Shown here: piece after piece, positions 1 to 6,379 of the stretch
Layout: each line of letters begins with the position of its first letter
Position numbering within the stretch: position 1 is the first letter of the stretch
Position numbers and translations under genes: made by a program
NCBI GenBank assembly: GCA_947307005.1
Contig: CAMZHY010000030.1
Location: 1 to 14,291, forward strand
Source of the DNA: an uncultured Planctomycetaceae bacterium
Lineage (GTDB): Bacteria > Planctomycetota > Planctomycetia > Pirellulales > Thermoguttaceae
Direction of reading: 5' to 3'
Length of the DNA: 14,291 bases
Notes under the pieces: model-generated
What the model was told of the DNA's origin: nothing
What the model saw: the letters and a program-made list of their open reading frames with translations, nothing else
Database searches by the model: none

Positions 1-641
1 AGCTTTGGATGAACTTCAACCTCGGCGAAGAAGACTTCACCCCCACCCTCGTCGAACTCCGGCGGTATTACGACGCGAATCGGGACGATTATAAAATCGC
101 GCCTAAAATCAAGTGGCAGGCGATGACCGTCTATTACGGCGCCAAACGTCCGAAAGAGGACGCGAAACGCAAGATCGTCCATATGGGCAACGCCGTTCAA
201 AACGCCGCTCCTCAAGATCGAGAAGCGGTCTTCGCCGAAGTTTGCCGAATCGATTCGGAAGACGCGTTCGCCAAAGACGGCGGCTATCGCGAATCCTCCG
301 AGCGCGGAATGCTGCGCTCCGAAAAGGTCGAAGACGCCGTTTTCAGCGACGAGCTACCCGTCGGCGCGCTCAGCCAGATCATCGACGATCAGTCTTCCTT
401 CACGATCCTCCGCGTCGTTTCTCGCGAAAAAGAAAGAACGCGACCTTTCTACGAGGTTCAGGAAGAGGTTCGCAAAAAACTCGTCGAAGATCGGACCGAG
501 GCGAAGAAAAAACAGTATGAAGAGCGGCTCATCGAACGATTTTCCGTCGAGATATACGCCGTGACGAAGGAAGAGCGCGAACGTCTCTTCCGTTCCGCCG
601 ATCGCCGCGAACTCTCCGCGACGGGACGCAAAGCCTACTAA
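1..641 (+). CDS. Parvulin-type peptidyl-prolyl cis-trans isomerase, C-terminal part (5' end outside window)
   Basis: Probable exported foldase that isomerises X-Pro bonds in envelope proteins, of the PpiC/SurA/PrsA type. The first ATG is at position 9, but the frame is open to the left edge (Leu-Trp precede this Met) and the protein has no signal peptide here, so the true start lies outside the window. Visible order: a segment with LRRYYDANRDDYK typical of the linker before the isomerase domain, then a parvulin core with the phrases KDGGYRESSERG, DAVFSDELPVGALSQII and FTILRVVSRE, which match the family's GG-x(n)-F-x-LPVG-S-ii-h-iV pattern. A charged, probably helical tail (EEVRKKLVEDR and onward) follows, as in planctomycete homologues. 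It ends in TAA and a terminator lies 28 bases downstream. Family call is firm; the client proteins are unknown. Confidence 0.82.
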   Translation, partial: LWMNFNLGEEDFTPTLVELRRYYDANRDDYKIAPKIKWQAMTVYYGAKRPKEDAKRKIVHMGNAVQNAAPQDREAVFAEVCRIDSEDAFAKDGGYRESSERGMLRSEKVEDAVFSDELPVGALSQIIDDQSSFTILRVVSREKERTRPFYEVQEEVRKKLVEDRTEAKKKQYEERLIERFSVEIYAVTKEERERLFRSADRRELSATGRKAY

Positions 642-668
642 CGTTCCGCCCGCAAAAGCCGCGACGCC

Positions 669-700
669 GCCGTCTGAATGGAAGGACGACGGCTTTTTTT
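669..700 (+). terminator. Rho-independent terminator after the PPIase gene
   Basis: GCCGTC (669-674) pairs with GACGGC (688-693) around a 13-base loop, followed directly by seven T (694-700). It sits between the PPIase stop codon and the tilS start, so tilS either has its own promoter in the short remaining gap or depends on readthrough. Confidence 0.8.
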
Positions 701-730
701 ATCCTCGATTCGACGTCGGGAGCATACTCA

Positions 731-1822
731 GTGGACCCAATCGAAGAAAAAATTCTAGAAGCTTTTCCGCTCCGCGAATGGTCGCGACGTCGGGTCTGTC
801 TAGCGGCGTCGGGAGGACCGGACAGTGTCGCTCTCGTTCGCGCGTTCGTCGCGATCGCGAAAGAAAACAAACTCCAAGACGCGCTATGCGTCGCGACGGT
901 AAACCACGGACTGCGCGGCGCCGAATCCGACGGAGACGCGGAGTTCGTCCGTGAACTCGGGACGAAGCTGGGAACGCGCGTCGTCGTCAAATCGATCGAC
1001 CGCGAAGCGTTGGAACGCGAGACGAAGCGGCGCGGCAGTCTCGAAAGCGCGGCGCGCAACCTACGTTACGAACTCCTTGAAGACGCGGCGAAAGAATTTG
1101 GCGCAAGGTATCTCGCGACGGCGCACCACGCCGACGACCAGCTCGAAACGATTCTCTTCCGGCTCTTCCGGGGTTCGGGGCTCGACGGACTCCAAGGGGT
1201 CGCGACGACGCGCGCGCTCAATCAATCGCTGACGCTGACGCGCCCCATGCTCGCGATATCCAAGGGCGAGATCCTCGCGTATCTAGCGCGTCTGGAACAA
1301 GACTACCGCGTCGACTCTTCCAACCTCTCGTCAGAATTCGCGCGAAATCGCATCCGCAACGAGTTGGTTCCTTTGCTCGACGATCTTTTCCCCAATCGAT
1401 GGCGAGGGGCGCTCTTGCGATTTGCAGAACAGGGCAAGGAGACGAACGCGTTTCTAGACGAACTCGTCGACAAGCTCGAAATCGAACTGAAAAACGAAAC
1501 GCGCCGCAGAGAGAAATACCGTCAAGCGCTGCAAGAACTGAACGTCGCCGTCCCTGAAAAGGGCGCCGACGACGTCGTCGAACTGCCCCTCAAAACGCTG
1601 CAAAACGCGCCGCAGATCGTCCTAACGCGCTTTTTTCAGAGATTATGGCGCCGACGCCGCTGGCCGCTCGGCGACATGGGGCGCGACGAGTGGATTCGGC
1701 TCGCGGAAAGCGTGAAAAAAGGAAAAGCGTCGCGACAGTTTCCAGGAAACGTCGCGGCGCTTTTTCCGGACGGCGAAACGGCGCGACTGCAACGAATCGC
1801 GCCGTCCGACGAAAGACATTAA
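731..1822 (+). CDS. tilS: tRNA(Ile)-lysidine synthase TilS
   Basis: ATP-dependent enzyme that converts C34 of tRNA-Ile2 (CAU anticodon) to lysidine, making it read AUA and accept isoleucine; cytoplasmic and normally essential. The N-terminal PP-loop ATPase motif SGGPDS is at residues 27-32. It is followed by NHGLRGAESDGD (58-69), AARNLRYELL (108-117), AHHADDQLETILFRLFRG (131-148) and the typical SSNLSSEFARNRIRNELVPLL block (about 196-216), all hallmarks of TilS. The C-terminal half is less conserved. At 363 residues it is somewhat shorter than E. coli TilS but in the bacterial range. The start is GTG at 731, with GGGAG at 718-722 as ribosome binding site; an upstream ATG is not available in a sensible place. 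The stop codon overlaps the stop of the convergent SGNH gene. Confidence 0.95.
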   Translation: MDPIEEKILEAFPLREWSRRRVCLAASGGPDSVALVRAFVAIAKENKLQDALCVATVNHGLRGAESDGDAEFVRELGTKLGTRVVVKSIDREALERETKRRGSLESAARNLRYELLEDAAKEFGARYLATAHHADDQLETILFRLFRGSGLDGLQGVATTRALNQSLTLTRPMLAISKGEILAYLARLEQDYRVDSSNLSSEFARNRIRNELVPLLDDLFPNRWRGALLRFAEQGKETNAFLDELVDKLEIELKNETRRREKYRQALQELNVAVPEKGADDVVELPLKTLQNAPQIVLTRFFQRLWRRRRWPLGDMGRDEWIRLAESVKKGKASRQFPGNVAALFPDGETARLQRIAPSDERH

Positions 1823-3168
1823 TCGACGACGTCGCCGACGATCATGAGCGGACCGAACCAAACGTTGCGACCGTGATACTTCGGCTCGGCAAGCTCTTTC
1901 TCGGGATTCTCAAGTCGGAACGCGACCGGCTGACGACTCGGCTCCTTTTCGTCGATTTCGACAATCGCTTCGTGTTCGACGCTCGGATCCAGTCCGTAGG
2001 CGACGCACAATGTCGCGAGGCGCCAGTACGTGCAGTAGCTGTCAAAACGCGGAACGGGGCGTTCCGACTTAACGCCGTCCACCGTAACGAAAACCTGACC
2101 GCCGTTGGGACCGAGAATATCGTAAACGAACAAGTTAGATCCCCGGAAACGAACCGTCAGTTTCGCGCCCGGCTCGTCCGAAACGTAGACGACGTCGCCC
2201 AAACGCGATTTTGTCCAGTTGAGCGGCGAATCGTCGGGCATAGGCTTCCAGCCGCCTGAAAGCTGAGACTCTTTGATCGGAACGAGTTTCGCGTTCTCAT
2301 AATTGTCGGCGACAAACGTCTTTTCTAGCTTTTGGCGGCGAGATTCCGGCGACGGATACGCCTTCTCCTTGTTTTCCGCCTTCATCTTCTCAAAAGCGTC
2401 CCAGACGACTTTCGTGTAAATCTCGTGTCCCTGCGTCAGCGGATGAACGCCGTCCGTCGAGAACTGAAGTTTGCCTTCGACCGGCGTCTCCGATTGATAA
2501 ACCAGTTTCCCCGCGCGCTCAAGTTCGACGACCGGGATGTTGAAGTCGAGCGAAGGAACGCCGTAGAAATCGGCGAGAATCTCCGTCGCCGCGACCGAAC
2601 GCGGCGTAGCGTTATTAAGATACGCCGTTTCGTGCCCGACGCGGAACGTGTAGACAAAGACGACGTCCGTCGTCAGATCATGTTTCCATATCTGACGAAG
2701 AACCCCTTCGAGCTGACGCCAGATCGCCTCGGGAGAAGCGCCCCCGTCGTTGACGCAAAACTCGATGAAGACGAGGTCTGGATCGTGACGAAGCACGTCG
2801 TGTTCAAGTCGAAAGACGCCAAGATCGCTCCCCGTCCCGCCAATCGCGGCGTTGATTTCCGTAAACTGCACGGGAGCGTATTCGTCGTTGAACTTCTTGA
2901 GAGTCTGGACGCGCCACCCGTCCGCCGCCGTAATCGAACCGCCAACATACGCGACGCGAACCGGCTCGCCTTTTTCGACCTTCTCAAGAAAGTGCGGGAT
3001 TCCGTCGCGGAAGCGTTCGAGCGCGGGCTTAACGGCGTCCAGAGACGGCTTGTCGCCCTCGTCGGCGTAAACGTGTGAGAAGAGCGTCGCGCCGGAAATC
3101 GCGACGAAAAGCGCAAAGATCGCCGCATACGGGGCGACAAAACGTTTTAACACTTGAAAAGAACTCAT
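1819..3168 (-). CDS. Exported SGNH/GDSL-type hydrolase
   Basis: Probable secreted esterase or lipase-fold hydrolase, perhaps deacetylating polysaccharide; the substrate cannot be told. An N-terminal signal peptide is visible (hydrophobic residues about 12-30, likely cleavage after VYA at 35). SGNH blocks appear in order: GGSIT (76-80, nucleophile Ser78), IGGTGSD (109-115, block II Gly), EFCVND (136-141, block III Asn140) and DGVHP (239-243, Asp239/His242 of the catalytic pair). After about residue 290 comes a beta-rich C-terminal domain (GAKLTVRFRGSNLFVYD and on) that looks like the N- or C-terminal sandwich found in related carbohydrate esterases. The ATG at 3168 is preceded by GAGG six bases upstream. 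It lies 38 bases downstream of nadD, probably cotranscribed. 449 residues. Confidence 0.85.
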   Translation of the reverse strand: MSSFQVLKRFVAPYAAIFALFVAISGATLFSHVYADEGDKPSLDAVKPALERFRDGIPHFLEKVEKGEPVRVAYVGGSITAADGWRVQTLKKFNDEYAPVQFTEINAAIGGTGSDLGVFRLEHDVLRHDPDLVFIEFCVNDGGASPEAIWRQLEGVLRQIWKHDLTTDVVFVYTFRVGHETAYLNNATPRSVAATEILADFYGVPSLDFNIPVVELERAGKLVYQSETPVEGKLQFSTDGVHPLTQGHEIYTKVVWDAFEKMKAENKEKAYPSPESRRQKLEKTFVADNYENAKLVPIKESQLSGGWKPMPDDSPLNWTKSRLGDVVYVSDEPGAKLTVRFRGSNLFVYDILGPNGGQVFVTVDGVKSERPVPRFDSYCTYWRLATLCVAYGLDPSVEHEAIVEIDEKEPSRQPVAFRLENPEKELAEPKYHGRNVWFGPLMIVGDVVD

Positions 3169-3207
3169 GACTCGCCTCGTTTCTAAAGGATAGCGGCGAA
3201 AGGCGGC

Positions 3208-3822
3208 TCAGCGATCGTCGTTTAAATAGAGCCGCTTTTCTCGGATATAATCGATCACGGAGTCCGGGGTAAGAAAACGAACGCTTTCTCCCGCCGCGAC
3301 TCGTTTGCGGATATCGGTCGACGAAAGTTCCATCGCCGGAATCTCAACGACCCCACGCTTAAGTTCCTCGATCCGTTCTCGCGAAGTAAACGCCAAAAAA
3401 GCGTCGAAGTTCGGAGGAGGATATCCGCCGCGCCGCGCGATAATCAGCGAAACGAGGCGGCATATCTCGCCCGGCTCGAACCAATTTGGCACATCGTTAA
3501 AGGTCTCCGAACTCACGATCAGAAACAACTCGTCGTTCGGATACTCTTTGCGATAATGACGAACCGTATCGACGGTGTAGCTCGTCGCGTTCGAATCTAA
3601 TTCGTAGCGATTTACCGAAAACTCGGGATACGGCGCGATCGCTCTGAGCGTCATCTCGTATCGATCCGCGTCGGAGGTTTGAAGACGCTTGTGGTGCGGG
3701 GGCAATCCCAACGGGACGAATTCGACTCGATCAAGCTTCATCTTGTCGAGCGCGCATTCCGCAAGCAGGAGGTGCGCGTGATGGATTGGATCGAAGCTCC
3801 CTCCGTATATGCCTAATCTCAT
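3208..3822 (-). CDS. nadD: Nicotinate-nucleotide adenylyltransferase NadD
   Basis: Cytoplasmic enzyme that transfers AMP from ATP to nicotinate mononucleotide, giving deamido-NAD in NAD biosynthesis. The nucleotidyltransferase signature GGSFDPIHHAHL sits at residues 7-18, the NadD-typical VPNWFEP lies mid-protein, and the SSTDIRKR motif (canonical ISSTxIR) is near the C-terminus. I chose the ATG at 3822 (204 residues) because the conserved beta-strand LGIYGG begins right after it; an in-frame ATG at 3867 would add 15 residues of no family resemblance. The ribosome binding site is weak (GAGAG). The active-site HxGH appears as H-H-A-H, with Ala replacing the usual Gly. It precedes the SGNH gene by 38 bases. 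Unlike many bacteria, no rsfS or proBA genes are adjacent. Confidence 0.94.
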   Translation of the reverse strand: MRLGIYGGSFDPIHHAHLLLAECALDKMKLDRVEFVPLGLPPHHKRLQTSDADRYEMTLRAIAPYPEFSVNRYELDSNATSYTVDTVRHYRKEYPNDELFLIVSSETFNDVPNWFEPGEICRLVSLIIARRGGYPPPNFDAFLAFTSRERIEELKRGVVEIPAMELSSTDIRKRVAAGESVRFLTPDSVIDYIREKRLYLNDDR

Positions 3823-3932
3823 AAGTTGGCTCTCAATGAAAAAAACGCGTGAAACGACGTCGACCAAACGTCATGATCGACGCGAGGAATTGCGCTCGCG
3901 TCGATCTTTAACGAAAGAAACCGACGACGCGA
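3823..3932. other. Gap between SEC-C/TPR gene and nadD with a 12-bp perfect inverted repeat
   Basis: GATCGACGCGAG (3875-3886) and CTCGCGTCGATC (3895-3906) form a perfect 12-bp stem with an 8-base loop. It lies 26 bases past the stop of the leftward SEC-C/TPR gene, where a terminator is expected, but the minus-strand side lacks a T-run after the stem (ATGACGTTTGG follows). It may be a factor-dependent terminator, an RNA-processing hairpin or an operator for nadD. No convincing sigma-70 promoter seen in the rest of the gap. Confidence 0.55.
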
Positions 3933-6170
3933 TCAGTCGGGAATCCAAAGTTTAGAAGAACCGCCGGAAGCGTTCCCGCCGCCGTCGGGAGTCCATAGTC
4001 CGCTCGACGGTTTTTGATCCTGGGCGGGCGGAACGTCGCCGACGCCGAAATTGAGCCGCGTCTCCTGCGCGTCGCTTAGCGGTTCGACGCCTTCGAAGGA
4101 CGGCGCGCCCGTCTGGTTGCGATAGAGTCCGGACGCCTGAAGCTGCGCCGTCGCGACCGCGTTGACGCGCTCGAAAAATTCCTGCAACATCTGAATCGCT
4201 TCTTTGTCGTCGCGATATTCGGTAAAGACTTGATTCGCAAGGGAACGAACCTTGTCGATCTCGCGACGACGGAAGCGCGTGATAATCTCGAGAACCTTCC
4301 AGCGACCGTCCGATTCGCCGACGTCTTTCGCGCTTTGACCGGCTTCGGCGATAAGATCGAGCGCTTTCTGCGACTCGCCCCTGCCGAGCGCCGCGTCGAT
4401 CAGAATAGTATACGCGCCGGAACGATCCTCATATTGAACGTCGCCCTGCGGACGCTTGATGAGTTCGTTCGCAAATTTTTCTTTGACGTCGGTCGGCGCG
4501 ACGAGGTTCGCAATCTGCATCAACCTAACAAGCGTCGCGGAATCGCATTTTTCGACGAGAAGCCTGCCCCAACGCCAGATCGGAACGCGATAGAAGTACT
4601 GGACGGACTCTTCCTCGGACGCGAAACTCTCGGGCGGCGCGATCGGCTCGGGAGCCGCTGTCCCCGTAAGTTTTCGGAACGTCGTCTCCGCTTGTTCGCG
4701 AAGACTGGGCGGGAGTTCGTCAACGACGACGCGAAGGAGCGCGTCGACTTTGCGTCCGCCCTCGGGCGAGGCGACGGATTCTTTAGGAGAACGGTTCCCG
4801 AGGACCTGATAGGAGTGGTCGAACCATTTGGCGGCAAAGGAATCAAACGCGTCGTCGGCGAGCTTTTTTAACGTTTCCGGCGCGATCTTCGTCGGGTCGC
4901 GGAAGACGAATTTCGGACGGGCGGCGCTGGTCGTCCAAGTCGCGGTCGCTTCGTACTGACGCTGTTCTTCACAGGGGGGAATCGCGCCGAGAACGTCTTT
5001 CAAAGTTTCTTCCACAGCGGCAAGGTCGGCGGTCTCGCAGTAGACTTCAAGTCGCGCGGCTCGAGTCGTCTGGCGACCAAACGCAAACGCAAAGCCGACG
5101 TTCTTAGAAACGTCGTCGAGCGTGAGGTCGATCGTCTTATCGCATAGCGGACGATCAAGAATGTAAAACGCGTTCTTCGGGGAAATATCGTTCCCCGCCG
5201 GGTCTCTTAGATTCGAATTTGCCATAAGAAGTCGAGAAGAAAGCAACTTCTCCTGCGCGGAATCAAAGTCCTCGAGGGTATAGACTCGAAATTCCGAAGA
5301 AACCAAATCGTCCCACGACGGAAATTTCAGAAGCAGGAGGAACTGTTCGACGTCGACCTTCGTTTCATAGTCGACGCCGTCCGCCGCGAGGAAACGTTCA
5401 AGATATTCGATCCCCTTCTCTTCGTTGGCGAACCACAGTTCGACAAGACCAAGACTGCGATAAACGCCAGGCCACTGATCGCCAAGAGCAATAAGCGACT
5501 CGAGAATATCGCGTCCTCGTTTCCACTGACCGTGGGAGAGCAAATGAACCGCCTGTTTATACTCCTCGCCCTTCGAGAAGTCGGCGGGCGCCTCGATGTC
5601 AAAGACCTGCTCTCTAAGCATGAGCGGAATTTCGTTCGACGCGAGAACGCGGTATAGGAAACGCTCTAAACCAGGATCCTGAACAGGGTACGCCTGAAGC
5701 TGCTTTGCAACGGCGACCGCTTGGAAATAACGACCGTTCTCCAAGAGAGTCGCCCCGACGGTGAACATCGCTTGAACGACCGAAACAGGCGTCTCGGTTC
5801 CTTCGACGTTCTCAACGGCGTCGACGAGCCGCGAGATCGCCTCTTGGGGCTTATCGAGGAACGCGGCCGTCGTCGCCGCTTCCGATAAAGCGACAACGTT
5901 CTTCGGCTCGCGCTCTACGAAGCGCTTGGCGGTCTCGTACGCCTCTTCCCAAAGCCCGATAAGCTTTTGGAACGTGCATTTCGCCTCGTCGAGACACGCG
6001 CAGTCCGGACGACTCTTTTCGAGGCTTTCGACGTAGGCGAGCCCTGCCGCAAACTGTTCCGATTCAAGATATTTGTCAATTTGTTCCAGTTCTTTTACAT
6101 GATTCGGGCAACAGTACTGAATCTTTTTGCCGCGACCGCCGGGACAGGGGGAATATAAATCGATCGCCAT
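3933..6170 (-). CDS. SEC-C motif and TPR-like repeat protein of unknown function
   Basis: The 745-residue protein has no signal peptide, so it is probably cytoplasmic. The N-terminus carries a SEC-C-like zinc motif, C9-PGGRGKKIQY-C20-C21 followed by H24; compared with canonical CxC-x8-CC the second Cys is Gly. Residues about 30-270 are alpha-helical with TPR-like character (for example WEEAYETAKRFVEREPKNVVALSEAA and repeated A/L/Y spacing). A middle mixed alpha/beta region follows, then another helical repeat region about 560-690. The end is low-complexity, with two copies of SSxLWxPD (722-729 and 738-745, the very C-terminus) joined by a Gly/Asn/Ser linker. ATG at 6170 has AGGA upstream at a rather long distance. 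SEC-C domains in SecA bind zinc and help ribosome or SecB contact; whether that applies here is unknown. I do not recognise a specific function. Confidence 0.78.
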   Translation of the reverse strand: MAIDLYSPCPGGRGKKIQYCCPNHVKELEQIDKYLESEQFAAGLAYVESLEKSRPDCACLDEAKCTFQKLIGLWEEAYETAKRFVEREPKNVVALSEAATTAAFLDKPQEAISRLVDAVENVEGTETPVSVVQAMFTVGATLLENGRYFQAVAVAKQLQAYPVQDPGLERFLYRVLASNEIPLMLREQVFDIEAPADFSKGEEYKQAVHLLSHGQWKRGRDILESLIALGDQWPGVYRSLGLVELWFANEEKGIEYLERFLAADGVDYETKVDVEQFLLLLKFPSWDDLVSSEFRVYTLEDFDSAQEKLLSSRLLMANSNLRDPAGNDISPKNAFYILDRPLCDKTIDLTLDDVSKNVGFAFAFGRQTTRAARLEVYCETADLAAVEETLKDVLGAIPPCEEQRQYEATATWTTSAARPKFVFRDPTKIAPETLKKLADDAFDSFAAKWFDHSYQVLGNRSPKESVASPEGGRKVDALLRVVVDELPPSLREQAETTFRKLTGTAAPEPIAPPESFASEEESVQYFYRVPIWRWGRLLVEKCDSATLVRLMQIANLVAPTDVKEKFANELIKRPQGDVQYEDRSGAYTILIDAALGRGESQKALDLIAEAGQSAKDVGESDGRWKVLEIITRFRRREIDKVRSLANQVFTEYRDDKEAIQMLQEFFERVNAVATAQLQASGLYRNQTGAPSFEGVEPLSDAQETRLNFGVGDVPPAQDQKPSSGLWTPDGGGNASGGSSKLWIPD

Positions 6171-6222
6171 CGCGAAAATATCCTAAAAATAAAAAACGAA
6201 TTGTCGACGAAACTCAAAACAA

Positions 6223-6243
6223 GACGCGGAACTTTACCGCGTC
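6223..6243 (-). terminator. Hairpin upstream of SEC-C/TPR gene, terminator-like
   Basis: GACGCGG (6223-6229) and CCGCGTC (6237-6243) form a perfect 7-bp stem with a 7-base loop; on the minus strand the sequence after the stem is TTGTTTTGAGTTT. It is 53-73 bases upstream of the SEC-C/TPR start, so it could be a back-up terminator for the Tat gene or a leader hairpin of the SEC-C/TPR mRNA. Confidence 0.45.
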
Positions 6244-6294
6244 AGACGATTCGCCCATTTTATCTCAAAGAAAGAGCGCTTTCGAGGGGGAAAG

Positions 6295-6329
6295 AGAAAA
6301 AACGCCGGAAATTTTAATCCCGGCGTTTG
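6295..6329 (-). terminator. Rho-independent terminator after the Tat-exported protein gene
   Basis: On the minus strand AAACGCCGG pairs with CCGGCGTTT (plus-strand halves 6300-6308 and 6320-6328) around an A/T-rich loop, followed by a T-rich run (TTTTTTCTCTTT). It begins about 50 bases past the stop of the gene at 6380. A weaker hairpin, CGTCGCC/GGCGACG (6343-6349 with 6359-6365), lies just before it. Confidence 0.85.
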
Positions 6330-6379
6330 AAAGCAAAAGGAACGTCGCCGGATAAGAGGGCGACGCCCTGAAACGGTTG

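Noticed and set aside
2332..3078. Plus-strand open frame (248 codons) inside the SGNH gene
   Set aside because: Antisense shadow of a gene with all SGNH blocks; Arg-rich translation without motifs.
3166..3210. nadD and the SGNH gene as one fused protein with a readthrough UGA
   Set aside because: They happen to be in the same frame, separated by one TGA, but the SGNH protein starts with a good ribosome binding site and a signal peptide, and fusing it to a cytoplasmic enzyme makes no sense.
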